A stretch of 64,000 nucleotides of DNA. Source: JBMNGH01 sp050949725. Lineage in GTDB: Bacteria; Bacillota; Thermosediminibacteria; Thermosediminibacterales; Tepidanaerobacteraceae. The first letter of the stretch is position 1. Every line of letters begins with the position of its first letter. The stretch lies in the NCBI GenBank assembly GCA_050949725.1, contig JBMNGH010000011.1, positions 248,001 to 312,000 of the forward strand, given 5' to 3'. Both the position numbers and the translations under genes were made by a program. This document shows positions 8,800 through 17,963 of this stretch, one piece after another. The notes below the pieces were generated by a model. That model was not told where the DNA came from. It saw only the letters and a list, made by a program, of their open reading frames with translations, and ran no database searches.

Positions 8800-10050
8800 A
8801 TGGCTCTGATACCCGTCATGTTGGGCTCAAGGGTTATGAAGAAACAAAAACCGCTGCTCAAAGGGACCGATGTCCGTCGCCTTCAGCAAACCCTCAAACA
8901 TTTAGGTTTTTTTAGGAGCAGGGTAGACGGGGTTTTTGGAGAAAACACAAAAATATCAGTTCGAACTTTTCAAAAGGCATTTTCTCAAAAGCCAACAGGG
9001 GTAGTTGATGACAAAACGATAAAAATATTAAAACTGCTCCTCAAGTTTAATTTAGCAAACTGGGTTACATTTCAAAGAGACTTTAATCACTCGGGTCATT
9101 CCAGGATTCCAATTCCGGTAGACTTGATACTGTCCGGACACAAAAAAATAGCTGGAATAATCAGTATAAACTATTATAAAGACAAACTGATAATCACTAT
9201 GTGCAGCGGTGTATGCGCTTTCGACCGGATGTTTAAAAATACAATATGGGAAAATATGGAAATAATGCCAAAGGGGCATTCTACAATATGGGATCATCAG
9301 ATTTTAACTCCTTCCGGCTACCTTGCGGTAATAGACATATTTTCAGGTAAAATTATAAAAAGAGTGGATGTATCACAATTTACTTCACCTGTAACTGTAA
9401 ACAAGGGTGTGGTTTACGCCTCATCTGACACAGGTGTTTTATATGCCTTTGATCAAAAACATCACGTTTTGTGGAAATACAGAGCAGACGGGACTATTTG
9501 CCCGCCGTGTGTGGGTTATGACAATATATATTTTGCCTCATCCAACGGGACAGTTTACTGCCTCGATGATAATGGGATGCTCAATTGGAGAACCAAGATT
9601 TCCGATATCATCGTTAATCCGATTAGCGTACATGATGGAAAGGTTTTCGTAACTGGATACAGTAATCGAACACATGCCATTAATCCTATTACCGGTGAAA
9701 TTATGTGGAAAAGGAATTCTGATACGGGTGAATTGACGGTACCTGCTTTTCACGACGACTTTATGCTCTTAGCAAATGACATGTGCCGGGTATTCGCCAT
9801 AAGCACCCAGAGTGCCGATATAAAATGGAAATTCGAATTGAGAGCACCCCCTTCAACCCCGCCGGTAGTATGTAATGACACAGCGTTTTTTGGCACAGAG
9901 AACGGCCTCATAGCGTATGACTTTATAAGACATGAGGACAAAACGTATCTATGCGGGGAAAAAATAACAGCATTGGCACAGGGCAGTTTTGACATATATG
10001 TGGCGTCTGAGTCAAGACTGTTTAGGTTATCCCCTAAAACAACAATTTAA
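8800..10050 (+). CDS. Peptidoglycan-binding domain fused to PQQ-like beta-propeller
   Basis: A 416-residue protein. Residues about 16-80 form a PG_binding_1 domain (LLKGTDVRRLQQTLKHLGFF, then VDGVFGENTKISVRTFQKAF). The remainder is a beta-propeller of the PQQ/BamB-like type with repeated blades such as GVVYASSDTGVLYAFDQ, IYFASSNGTVYCLDDNG, KVFVTGYSNRTHAINPITG and TAFFGTENGLIAYD. ATG 8800 follows GGGGGTGG; the frame opens upstream at 8746 without a ribosome site. No signal peptide is visible, so it may act inside the cell or spore, perhaps on cortex or coat. The enzymatic role, if any, is unknown. Confidence 0.85.
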   Translation: MALIPVMLGSRVMKKQKPLLKGTDVRRLQQTLKHLGFFRSRVDGVFGENTKISVRTFQKAFSQKPTGVVDDKTIKILKLLLKFNLANWVTFQRDFNHSGHSRIPIPVDLILSGHKKIAGIISINYYKDKLIITMCSGVCAFDRMFKNTIWENMEIMPKGHSTIWDHQILTPSGYLAVIDIFSGKIIKRVDVSQFTSPVTVNKGVVYASSDTGVLYAFDQKHHVLWKYRADGTICPPCVGYDNIYFASSNGTVYCLDDNGMLNWRTKISDIIVNPISVHDGKVFVTGYSNRTHAINPITGEIMWKRNSDTGELTVPAFHDDFMLLANDMCRVFAISTQSADIKWKFELRAPPSTPPVVCNDTAFFGTENGLIAYDFIRHEDKTYLCGEKITALAQGSFDIYVASESRLFRLSPKTTI

Positions 10051-10411
10051 TACATCTCGTTGTTTACAATTTTTGTTTTTAATGGCATTTTTTCCTTCAA
10101 AAAAGGGCTGTTTAAAGGATAAAAAAATAGTGCAAAACCTATCTATTTAAGGTAATATTATATTTGTTGATGTCTTATAATTAAAGGTGATAGTGTTTTA
10201 AAAAATGTCTGTAAAAAGGAAAGGTAGGGAGAGGACAATAGCGCCACCTAAACTCCAGGCTTAACTTTTTACAGCAAAATTAGGCCTTGACCATATGAAG
10301 TCATAGTTTACAAGCTTTTATAGTAAACATTTGAAACTGGCATTTAAGTATTTATAAGATGAATTTCTGTTATTAACACAATAATTCTGGCATAAAACAG
10401 AGGTGCAGACA
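10051..10411. other. Gene-free stretch upstream of murI
   Basis: About 360 bp without a credible reading frame. A T-rich segment follows the propeller gene, and there is no clear hairpin terminator. No riboswitch or repeat recognised. Confidence 0.6.
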
Positions 10412-11215
10412 ATGCAGAAAAACGACAACCCGATCGGGATTTTTGATTCAGGTGTAGGCGGGCTTACAGTTGCAAGAGAAATCATACGACAGCTTCCAAA
10501 AGAAGGTATCGTCTATTTCGGGGATACGGCCAGGGTTCCTTATGGCTCAAAATCAAGAGAAGTAGTAACTAAATTTGCAATGGAAGGAATTAGATTTTTA
10601 CTAGATCAGTATGTAAAGATGGTGGTGGTCGCATGCAATACCGTGAGTGCCACCTGCTTGAATGAGATCCAAGAAATGATAACCGTGCCTGTTGTCGGGG
10701 TCATTGAGCCTGGGGCAACGGCAGCGGTTAGGGCTACAAACAATAAAAAGGTAGGCGTCATAGGCACCGAAAGGACCATAAACAGCGGTGCCTATATCAG
10801 GGCAATCAAACGCTCGGATGATGATATTGAGGTTTATTCAAAAGCATGCCCGCTTTTTGTCCCCTTTGTGGAAGAGGGTTGGCTTGACAATGAGGCGGTT
10901 ATATTCACTGCAAAAAGATATTTAGAACCCTTTATAAAAAGGGGCGTCGATACACTTGTGCTTGCTTGTACACATTACCCGCTTTTAAAACCTGTACTGC
11001 AAACCATTATGGGGGAACATGTGCGACTTGTAGATTCGGCATTTGAAACAGCAAGGGAAGTGGGTAAAATGCTGGAGCGGCTCAACATCAAACACGGGCA
11101 GGACTCTCCGACGAATTACAGCTACTTTGTCAGCGATAACCCGGAAAAATTTATTGAGGTCGGGGAAAAGTTTTTAGGCAGACCGATACAACCCATCAAA
11201 GTGATTGAACCGTAG
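10412..11215 (+). CDS. murI: Glutamate racemase
   Basis: A 267-residue cofactor-independent Asp/Glu racemase that supplies D-glutamate for peptidoglycan. Signatures: IGIFDSGVGGLTVAREI at the N-terminus, VVACNTVSATCL with the first catalytic cysteine, and LACTHYPLL with the second. Length fits the family. ATG 10412 is preferred, with GAGGTG seven bases upstream; GTG 10403 lies inside that site. The gene stands alone, and its end is followed after 55 bp by the pyr promoter. Confidence 0.96.
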   Translation: MQKNDNPIGIFDSGVGGLTVAREIIRQLPKEGIVYFGDTARVPYGSKSREVVTKFAMEGIRFLLDQYVKMVVVACNTVSATCLNEIQEMITVPVVGVIEPGATAAVRATNNKKVGVIGTERTINSGAYIRAIKRSDDDIEVYSKACPLFVPFVEEGWLDNEAVIFTAKRYLEPFIKRGVDTLVLACTHYPLLKPVLQTIMGEHVRLVDSAFETAREVGKMLERLNIKHGQDSPTNYSYFVSDNPEKFIEVGEKFLGRPIQPIKVIEP

Positions 11216-11269
11216 AAAATTTGCTGTCAATAGTCTTTGAAAATGTCACCTGAGCCGCGAAAAAATTGC

Positions 11270-11298
11270 TTGACAATTGTTAGTTCCCGTGGTATAGT
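11270..11298 (+). promoter_or_regulatory. Sigma-A promoter of the pyr operon
   Basis: Near-perfect TTGACA (11270-11275), 17-bp spacer, TATAGT (11293-11298). Transcription should start near 11305, just ahead of the attenuator leader. Confidence 0.9.
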
Positions 11299-11309
11299 AA
11301 CAAGGATAA

Positions 11310-11422
11310 AATCTAGTGGAAGAACACCTTTAAATCTGGTCCAGCGAGGCCGGCAAGGTTAAAGCAAGCTTTTGATATTTATAGGGCAAAAGCCTTTTCC
11401 CGCCTCGGGAAAAGGCTTTTTT
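11310..11422 (+). promoter_or_regulatory. PyrR-binding attenuator of the pyr operon
   Basis: The leader RNA contains a PyrR binding loop: CTGGTCCAGCGAGGCCGG followed by CAAGG (11336-11357), flanked by CTTTAA/TTAAAG arms that close the anti-antiterminator stem. Downstream lies the terminator hairpin 11388-11420. The arrangement matches Bacillus-type pyr attenuation: PyrR with UMP or UTP stabilises the binding loop and allows termination. No pyrR gene is present in the window, so the regulator would act from elsewhere. Confidence 0.85.
11388..11422 (+). terminator. Attenuator terminator of the pyr leader
   Basis: AAAAGCCTTTTCCC (11388-11401) pairs fully with GGGAAAAGGCTTTT (11407-11420) across a 5-nt loop and runs into T residues. 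Confidence 0.93.
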
Positions 11423-11463
11423 GATGGGTGCTCATACTGAGAGTTAGCCCTTTGCACATAATG

Positions 11464-11493
11464 ACCCCTGCCGGATTTGCTGGCAGGGGTTTT
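11464..11493 (+). terminator. Second terminator-like hairpin in the pyr leader
   Basis: ACCCCTGCC (11464-11472) pairs with GGCAGGGGT (11482-11490) and is followed by only three more T residues (11491-11493) before GG. It lies between the attenuator and pyrB. It could be a weak second termination point or a structure that insulates the pyrB ribosome site. Confidence 0.6.
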
Positions 11494-11556
11494 GGCGGTG
11501 CGCCCGGCATGGCATTTATTTGACCTAGCCATATTCTGAGAGGAGGGTTTTATAAC

Positions 11557-12477
11557 ATGTTAAGTGACAGACATCTTTTGGGACTTGAGAGTGCTACTCG
11601 TGAAGACATCACAACAATCCTTGATATGGCGGAATCCTTCAAGGAAATCATTGACAGGGACGTAAAAAAAGTCCCGACACTTAGGGGAAAATCGGTTGTG
11701 AATCTCTTTTATGAACCAAGTACCAGGACGCGGTTTTCCTTTGAGCTCGCAGAGAAGTATTTAAGTGCAGATTCCATAAATTTCTCATCATCAGGAAGCA
11801 GTGTTCAGAAAGGTGAGACGTTAAAGGACACTGCAAAAACTATAGAAATGATGGGGATCGATGCTGTTGTTATTAGACACAGGTCTTCTGGCGCCCCGGA
11901 GTATTTGAGCAGGAAGCTAAGCGCTTCTGTAATAAATGCTGGTGACGGCACACATGAACACCCGACACAGGCACTGCTCGATATGCTTACTGTAAGGGAG
12001 AAAAAGGGCACTCTTTCCAATCTCAAGGTAGCAATACTCGGTGACATATTGCATAGCCGCGTAGTACGTTCAAATATTTACGGATTTACAAAGATGGGTT
12101 CTGAGGTCTATATAGCAGGTCCTGCAACATTGATGCCTGTGGAAATAGAGAAAATGGGTGCGAAGGTCGCAAAAAGCATTGATGAAGCTGTTGAAGATGC
12201 TGATATCGTCATGGCCTTGAGAATTCAGCTTGAGAGGCAGAAAAAGGGCCTGTTCCCGACCATCAGAGAATACTCCAAACTGTTCGGCATAGATCAAAAA
12301 AAATTAAGCCGGGCGAAACCTGATGCCCTTTTACTACATCCAGGTCCTGTCAATAGAGGCGTTGAGCTGTCATCAGAAATAATGGACGGGGGCCAATCTG
12401 TCATAAATGAACAGGTAAAAAGCGGCGTGGCTGTGCGAATGGCTATACTGTATCTTTTAATTGGAGGTGCGGCATAA
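11557..12477 (+). CDS. pyrB: Aspartate carbamoyltransferase catalytic chain
   Basis: A 306-residue enzyme joining carbamoyl phosphate and aspartate in the second step of UMP synthesis. Carbamoyl-phosphate motif YEPSTRTRFSFELAEK, the HEHPTQALLDM motif and LLHPGPVNRGVE are all present. GAGGAGGG precedes ATG 11557. First gene of the pyr operon; no regulatory chain gene (pyrI) follows, as usual for Gram-positives. Its stop overlaps the pyrC start by one base. Confidence 0.97.
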   Translation: MLSDRHLLGLESATREDITTILDMAESFKEIIDRDVKKVPTLRGKSVVNLFYEPSTRTRFSFELAEKYLSADSINFSSSGSSVQKGETLKDTAKTIEMMGIDAVVIRHRSSGAPEYLSRKLSASVINAGDGTHEHPTQALLDMLTVREKKGTLSNLKVAILGDILHSRVVRSNIYGFTKMGSEVYIAGPATLMPVEIEKMGAKVAKSIDEAVEDADIVMALRIQLERQKKGLFPTIREYSKLFGIDQKKLSRAKPDALLLHPGPVNRGVELSSEIMDGGQSVINEQVKSGVAVRMAILYLLIGGAA

Positions 12478-13805
12478 TGAAAATGATATTAAAAGGAGCA
12501 AAGGTTATAGATCCCGCAAGTAGGATAAATGATGTCAGAGACGTACTGGTGATTGATGGGAGGATTTCAGCGATTGAAAAAAGAATAAACATAAGCGGAG
12601 CCTTTGAAATAGACCTAGATGGTATGGTTTTAACGCCTGGCCTCATTGACATGCACGTCCACTTCAGGGAACCGGGATTTGAATACAAGGAAGATATTCG
12701 GTCAGGAAGCATGAGTGCTGTTGCAGGCGGGTTTACGACTGTTGCCTGTATGCCTAACACAAATCCCCCTATTGACAATGCTGTAATGATTGAGTTTATC
12801 AAGACCAGGGCCCGGGAGGCCGGCCTTGCTCGGGTGCTGCCCATCGGCTGTGCTTCTAAAGGCCTTGAGGGAATAGAGATCACTGAGATGGGTGACATGG
12901 CTGAGGCAGGGGCTGTGGCATTTTCCGATGACGGAAAACCGATTGCCGACAGCTCACTCATGAGAAAAGCTATGATGTACGCCTCCATGTTTGACAGGGT
13001 TGTCATAGATCACTGTGAGGTGCCCACGCTTTTTGAGGGTGGACAGATAAACGAAGGTTATATCTCCACCTTGTTGGGCCTTGCAGGCATACCCCGTTCG
13101 AGTGAGGAGATCATGGTTGCAAGAAATATTCTTCTTTCAAAAGAGACCGGGGCTCCTGTCCATATAGCACATGTCTCCACAAGAGGTTCTGTAGAACTTA
13201 TCCGAAGGGCAAAGGCTGAAGGTGTTAAGATAACATGTGAAGTTACACCACATCACCTGATTCTTACAGATGAAGATGTGAGAGGGTATGATACAAACAA
13301 GAAGATGAATCCTCCACTTAGGACGAGGGAAGATATAAATTCACTTCTGGGCGGTCTGAAAGATGGCACAATAGATGTGATAGCGACGGATCATGCACCA
13401 CATTCTGAGGATGAAAAAGACATTGAATTTGACAAAGCCGCATTTGGCATTGTTGGTCTTGAGACGGCCTTGGGGCTTGTAATGACACATATTGCAGAAA
13501 AAGGGTTACTGACGGTAGAAGAGGTCATAAGTAAAATGACATCCGGTCCAGCAAAAGTATTGCGGTTTGACGCAGGCTCACTTAAAATCGGAATGCCTGC
13601 AGATATAACAATCATAGACCCGAACCGGGAATGGGCTGTGGATAAGAATATGTTTTTCTCGAAGGGCAAAAACACCCCATTCCATGGGTGGAAGCTGAAG
13701 GGCAAGGCGGTTTTAACCTTTGTGGAAGGAAATGTGGTTTACGCAGAAGGCGGCTTTGAGCAGTTGCTTACGAGACAGCAAGGGATAGTTTCAAATGTTG
13801 GGTGA
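12477..13805 (+). CDS. pyrC: Dihydroorotase
   Basis: A 442-residue amidohydrolase that closes carbamoyl-aspartate to dihydroorotate. Zinc-site motif DMHVHFREPG, the substrate-contact MPNTNPP, the HIAHVST histidine region and the C-terminal ATDHAPHS with the catalytic aspartate are all visible; type I length. Starts at ATG 12477 overlapping the pyrB stop, with GGAGGTG upstream, so it is coupled to pyrB. Confidence 0.97.
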   Translation: MKMILKGAKVIDPASRINDVRDVLVIDGRISAIEKRINISGAFEIDLDGMVLTPGLIDMHVHFREPGFEYKEDIRSGSMSAVAGGFTTVACMPNTNPPIDNAVMIEFIKTRAREAGLARVLPIGCASKGLEGIEITEMGDMAEAGAVAFSDDGKPIADSSLMRKAMMYASMFDRVVIDHCEVPTLFEGGQINEGYISTLLGLAGIPRSSEEIMVARNILLSKETGAPVHIAHVSTRGSVELIRRAKAEGVKITCEVTPHHLILTDEDVRGYDTNKKMNPPLRTREDINSLLGGLKDGTIDVIATDHAPHSEDEKDIEFDKAAFGIVGLETALGLVMTHIAEKGLLTVEEVISKMTSGPAKVLRFDAGSLKIGMPADITIIDPNREWAVDKNMFFSKGKNTPFHGWKLKGKAVLTFVEGNVVYAEGGFEQLLTRQQGIVSNVG

Positions 13806-14652
13806 AGGGAAGAGCCAGTTGAAAGACGCATATAAAGCAGTTATTTTAAAAAGCGGAATTTTAGCCCCAAACACATGCCATTCAAAAATATATTGTCCCA
13901 AGATCGCACTTTGTGCAACACCGGGACAGTTTGTCCACATAAGATGTTCCGGTTCATTTGCACCACTTTTGAGGAGGCCTTTCAGCATAGCATCTGCTGA
14001 TGGCAAGGAGGGCACCATAGATATAATATTTAAAGTAGTAGGAGAAGGGACACTCATATTATCAAATAAGGAACCGGATGATGTGGTAGACGTCATCGGG
14101 CCACTTGGGAAGGGATTTCCAATGCCGTATCCCGGTATTAACCCCCTCCTCATCGGTGGAGGCATCGGCACTGCACCGCTCTTATTCTTGGCAAAGAAAT
14201 TGGCACAAGCAATGTTGCCTCATGACATCGATATGGGCAAATCAACCGGTTTAGCTGTCTTGGGGTTCTCCAATGCCGAGGCGGTTTTCGGGGCTGATTT
14301 TTTGAAATCCTGTGGATTTCACGTTATGGTCACGACAGATGACGGGAGTTTTGGAATAAAAGGCAATCCTGCAGATTATCTCAGCAGTTATTTTGAAACT
14401 AGCTGTTTTGAAACTCAAAGCTACAAAAAATCAGGATGGCAAATTTATGCATGCGGCCCTATTCCGCTTCTTTCAAGAATAAAGGATATATCGGATGCCT
14501 ATAAAGTTCCTGCATATGTTTCGCTGGAAGAGCGCATGGCCTGCGGAATCGGAGCGTGTCTCGGCTGTGCGGTTAAATCTCCCGGTAAAGGATACAAAAA
14601 GGTATGTAGTGACGGGCCGGTATTCGATTCCAGAGAAGTAGTATTTAGTTAA
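13795..14652 (+). CDS. pyrK: Dihydroorotate dehydrogenase B, electron transfer subunit
   Basis: A 285-residue iron-sulphur flavoprotein of the ferredoxin-reductase fold. FAD site RRPFSIAS (about residue 61), the pyridine-nucleotide domain beginning at LLIGGGIGTAPLLFLA, and the C-terminal 2Fe-2S cysteines in MACGIGACLGCAVK and KVCSDGPVF. It passes electrons between PyrD and NAD. The frame opens at ATG 13795 inside the end of pyrC; an alternative start is TTG 13819, which has GAAGGGAAGAG upstream. Confidence 0.95.
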   Translation: MLGEGKSQLKDAYKAVILKSGILAPNTCHSKIYCPKIALCATPGQFVHIRCSGSFAPLLRRPFSIASADGKEGTIDIIFKVVGEGTLILSNKEPDDVVDVIGPLGKGFPMPYPGINPLLIGGGIGTAPLLFLAKKLAQAMLPHDIDMGKSTGLAVLGFSNAEAVFGADFLKSCGFHVMVTTDDGSFGIKGNPADYLSSYFETSCFETQSYKKSGWQIYACGPIPLLSRIKDISDAYKVPAYVSLEERMACGIGACLGCAVKSPGKGYKKVCSDGPVFDSREVVFS

Positions 14653-14676
14653 ATAGGTTTTTTGAGGTGTAAAACT

Positions 14677-15657
14677 ATGGAATCAGCAGAGAAGTGCGGC
14701 GATGTCCGTAAGATAGACCTTACAGTGGAAGTTGCAGGCATAGCCATGAAAAATCCCGTAATGCCGGCATCCGGCACTTTCGGTTTCGGCAGGGAATACT
14801 CCGGGTTTCTCGACCTTAACCGTCTCGGTGCCATAGTAACAAAAGGTCTCACCTTAACTCCTAAGGACGGCAATGCCCCGCCGCGGGTTTATGAAACAGC
14901 TGCCGGAATGCTCAATTCCGTCGGCCTCCAAAACCCGGGTGCAGACAAGTTTATACAGGAAGAATTACCTTTTCTCGCACAGTTTTCCGTCCCGGTCATT
15001 GTGAATATAGATGGAGATTTCGTTGAGCAATACCGCAAAATCGCAGAAAGACTTTCAAGGGTTGGCAATATTTCCGGGATTGAGGTCAACATATCGTGTC
15101 CAAATGTTGAAAAAGGTGGGCTGGCTTTTGGCCAAGATCCGGCGAGCGCGTATAAGGTTGTCAAGGCGGTGAGAGAGGCGACAGACCTGCCGGTTATAGC
15201 AAAGCTTTCTCCAAATGTGACGAGTATTGCCGATATAGCAAAAGCTGCCGTATCTGCCGGGGCTGATGCCGTTTCGCTAATCAATACCGTTTTGGGAATG
15301 GCCATAGACATCGATGGAAAAAAACCTGTATTTGAGCGGAAATTTGCCGGGCTTTCGGGCCCTGCTGTCAAGCCATTGGCCCTCAGGATGGTATGGGAGG
15401 TTTATGAGGCTGTAGATGTCCCGATCATAGGGATGGGAGGCATTTCGAGTGCTGAAGATGCCATTCAATTTTTGATGGCAGGTGCCACTGCCGTCGCAGT
15501 CGGCACTGCAAATTTCATAAATCCCCGGATAATGGTCGATATTATAGACGGCCTTTACTCATATCTGAACACAAAATTCCGCCCTATCGACAATACTGCG
15601 AGGGGAGATTGTGTGAGCATAAAGGAAATCATAGGGATCGCTCACAAAAAAGACTAG
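14677..15657 (+). CDS. pyrD: Dihydroorotate dehydrogenase B, catalytic subunit
   Basis: A 326-residue FMN enzyme of class 1B. Signatures: NPVMPASGTFGFGREY at the N-terminus, VNISCPNVE with the catalytic cysteine typical of 1B enzymes, VSLINTVLGMAID, and IIGMGGISSAEDA with the FMN phosphate region. ATG 14677 follows TTGAGGTG; the frame also opens at TTG 14662 without support. It needs PyrK from the preceding gene to use NAD. Confidence 0.96.
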   Translation: MESAEKCGDVRKIDLTVEVAGIAMKNPVMPASGTFGFGREYSGFLDLNRLGAIVTKGLTLTPKDGNAPPRVYETAAGMLNSVGLQNPGADKFIQEELPFLAQFSVPVIVNIDGDFVEQYRKIAERLSRVGNISGIEVNISCPNVEKGGLAFGQDPASAYKVVKAVREATDLPVIAKLSPNVTSIADIAKAAVSAGADAVSLINTVLGMAIDIDGKKPVFERKFAGLSGPAVKPLALRMVWEVYEAVDVPIIGMGGISSAEDAIQFLMAGATAVAVGTANFINPRIMVDIIDGLYSYLNTKFRPIDNTARGDCVSIKEIIGIAHKKD

Positions 15658-15732
15658 AAAGTGCATAAATGAGATTGAAAAAGAGAAGAAAAAAAGAAAG
15701 AGACGAGAAAATTAGCTGAGGGAGGTAATCTT

Positions 15733-16455
15733 TTGGATTACGAAAAGGTTATAGTAGCACTCGACACTCCTGATGAAAAAAGGGCATTGCAGCTAGTTGA
15801 GATGCTAAGGCAAAAGGTCTCCACGTTTAAAGTTGGTCTTGAGCTCTTCTGCAGTGCAGGCCCAAACATAATTAATAAGATAAATGAGCAAGGCTGCAAG
15901 GTGTTTTTGGACTTAAAATTCCACGACATCCCCAATACGGTGGCAGGTACTGCAAGAGCAGCAGTACGCACAGGTGTATTTATGTTCAACCTCCACGCAT
16001 CGGGAAGCAGCCTAATGATGCGGGCTGCCGTCAAAGCGGCCAGGGAAGAATATGAAAAAAGCCCAAATCAGCTTGCGGGGAATAAAAGACCTTTATTGCT
16101 TGCGGTTACCCTTCTCACAAGCCTGAACGATAACGACCTTACACAAATAAACATAGCAAAGCCGGCAGCACAGCATGTAGTAGACCTGGCCGTCCTAGCA
16201 AAAAAATCCGGAATGGACGGTGTCGTCTCATCTCCAAAAGAGGTGGCCGAAATAAGGCGCGTGGTTGGGGACGATTTTGTTATCGTAACACCAGGCGCAA
16301 GGCCCCTTTGGGCTGCAAAGGATGACCAGAAGCGCATCATGACACCGATTGATGCCATAGATGCCGGAGCGAACTACATAGTTATCGGAAGACCTGTTAC
16401 TGCTGCTATAGATCCCGTATATGCAATTCAACGTATTTTCCATGACACTTTATAA
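15733..16455 (+). CDS. pyrF: Orotidine 5'-phosphate decarboxylase
   Basis: A 240-residue type 1 enzyme making UMP. The catalytic LDLKFHDIPNTV motif is at about residue 58, and the phosphate-binding end VIGRPVT is near residue 218. The start is TTG 15733 with GAGGTAATC just upstream; no closer ATG fits. The 75-bp gap from pyrD is purine-rich and has no terminator, so it stays in the operon. Confidence 0.96.
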   Translation: MDYEKVIVALDTPDEKRALQLVEMLRQKVSTFKVGLELFCSAGPNIINKINEQGCKVFLDLKFHDIPNTVAGTARAAVRTGVFMFNLHASGSSLMMRAAVKAAREEYEKSPNQLAGNKRPLLLAVTLLTSLNDNDLTQINIAKPAAQHVVDLAVLAKKSGMDGVVSSPKEVAEIRRVVGDDFVIVTPGARPLWAAKDDQKRIMTPIDAIDAGANYIVIGRPVTAAIDPVYAIQRIFHDTL

Positions 16456-16487
16456 ATACTTTATAAATTAATAAAGGAGTAAACAAA

Positions 16488-17069
16488 ATGACCCATGATG
16501 AGATATTGGAGCTCTTTGAGAAGAACGGTGTTTTAATAAAAGGACATTTCATCCTTACCTCAGGCCGCCACAGTTCCACTTACCTGCAGTGTGCGAGTCT
16601 CCTCCAGTACCCCACGGCGACGGAAAAGGCCGTAAAAGAACTGGCAAAAAAACTTGAGGGGATAGAAGTCGAGACGGTCGTGGGCCCCGCCATGGGCGGT
16701 ATATTGCTATCTTATGAAATTGCAAGGACATTGGGAGCCCGAGCAATTTTTACCGAAAGGGTAGACGGTGAGATGGCCCTTCGACGTGGTTTTAAGGTAA
16801 ATCCGGGAGAAAAAGTGCTCGTAGCGGAAGATGTGGTGACAACAGGAGGCTCTGTAAAAGAAGTCATAGCTGTTATGAAATCCTTGGGAGCCGATGTAGT
16901 GGCTGTAGCTGGTCTTGTTGATAGGAGTGGGAGCAATGTGGCCTTCGGCGTTCCGGCACATTTCCTTGTTAGCATAACAGCAGAATCATATGCCCCTGAT
17001 CAGTGCCCTCTATGTAAAAAAGGTGTACCGGCAGAAAAGCCGGGAAGCAGGATTTTTTGTGAACGTTGA
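16488..17069 (+). CDS. pyrE: Orotate phosphoribosyltransferase
   Basis: A 193-residue enzyme adding the ribose phosphate to orotate. The PRPP motif VLVAEDVVTTGGSVKEV and the active-site loop region FTERVDGEMALRRGF are clear. The C-terminus contains a CPLC pair (DQCPLCKKG) and one more cysteine, seen in many PyrE proteins of this subtype. AAAGGAG precedes ATG 16488. PyrF before PyrE completes the set; only carA/carB and a uracil permease are missing from this operon. Confidence 0.96.
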   Translation: MTHDEILELFEKNGVLIKGHFILTSGRHSSTYLQCASLLQYPTATEKAVKELAKKLEGIEVETVVGPAMGGILLSYEIARTLGARAIFTERVDGEMALRRGFKVNPGEKVLVAEDVVTTGGSVKEVIAVMKSLGADVVAVAGLVDRSGSNVAFGVPAHFLVSITAESYAPDQCPLCKKGVPAEKPGSRIFCER

Positions 17070-17163
17070 ATAATATTGTAAACCAAAATATATGAGACAG
17101 TTTTATGGGGGGGCGTCCTTCTCTCTTTAAGCATATTATAAGTAAAAGGGAGGAGGTTTTTTT

Positions 17164-17496
17164 ATGAATTTTGGATGGCTCAAATTCATATTTAAGGTAG
17201 TGACACATGAGGTCGTTATGGAACCGCTTATAGCTGTAATTTTAGGCTATGGTATTAATGCATATACAAAAAACAGGAAATACAAGGTCACGATGGATAT
17301 AACTGCAGACATAGTCGACTATATAGAAGAACATTATAAAGAATGGGGAATAAAGGGCAATAAGAAAATGGATAAATTTTTGGAACTATTCACCAAAGAG
17401 TATAAAAAACAGTTAGGGAAAAAGCCGAACGAGGCAGAACTTGAAACTGCACGTATAAGGGCAGAGGCCTTCGTCCAAAGGGCCAGGAGGTCTTAA
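17164..17496 (+). CDS. Unknown small protein with membrane anchor and coiled C-terminus
   Basis: A 110-residue protein with a hydrophobic segment near residues 19-33, then a charged helical part with KKMDKFLELFTKEYKKQLGK and a basic end. A strong GGGAGGAGG precedes ATG 17164. The 94-bp gap from pyrE has no terminator, so it may be cotranscribed. The layout faintly recalls LLH-type phage holins, but I cannot confirm this and assign no function. Confidence 0.65.
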   Translation: MNFGWLKFIFKVVTHEVVMEPLIAVILGYGINAYTKNRKYKVTMDITADIVDYIEEHYKEWGIKGNKKMDKFLELFTKEYKKQLGKKPNEAELETARIRAEAFVQRARRS

Positions 17497-17634
17497 ACCA
17501 CTTTCGTTTATAATACTTTGATTCTAAAATAATAAATCGAATTAAAATATGGCAATTTAAACCTGTTAAATCAAATAAAACAAGCTCTATAAGAAGCCAT
17601 AAAGTACAGATCGAAATATATTTGAAGATAAAGG

Positions 17635-17678
17635 ATGAGTTATCCTCTTAGAAGAGGAAAAGACTCATTCTTTCTTTT
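17635..17678 (+). terminator. Terminator-like hairpin after the pyr operon
   Basis: ATGAGT (17635-17640) pairs with ACTCAT (17663-17668), with an inner stem CCTCTT (17644-17649)/AAGAGG (17652-17657), followed by a T-rich CTTTCTTTT. Plausible end of the pyr transcript. Confidence 0.55.
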
Positions 17679-17911
17679 ACTTGGAGTTCACTTAGGTCTA
17701 ACCTTTCCGTAGCTTCTTGGATAGCTAAATTATCTTCAATGAGTTGAGAAAAATTACTTATACCTATTTAGTTGTTTTTGAGAGATTAGATAACGGACGT
17801 CGTTCAAAGTGACAATTTATCGGAATAACTAAAGTGATATTATCACAGAACACACACAAGTTTTGACTCAGATAATGTTGCATTAATACGGTATGAATGA
17901 TAAAATTTACT
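17679..17911. other. Gene-free part of the argS upstream region
   Basis: No credible frame, no T-box signature (no AGGGTGGnACCGCG element), and only a small dyad AGTGATATTATCAC. Nothing else recognised. Confidence 0.6.
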
Positions 17912-17963
17912 TGCAACGCCGGAAGCCGTTAAGGGCTTGCCTGACCGGCAACATTTTATTGCA
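17912..17963 (+). promoter_or_regulatory. Nested hairpin in the argS leader
   Basis: Outer arms TGCAA/TTGCA (17912-17916, 17959-17963), middle arms GCCGG/CCGGC (17918-17922, 17945-17949) and an inner AGCC/GGGCT. It ends 27 bp before the argS start, close to the ribosome site. It could control argS translation or stability; no known motif is recognised. Confidence 0.45.

Noticed and set aside
12443..13006. Long reverse-strand frame inside pyrC
   Set aside because: Antisense shadow of a well-conserved gene.
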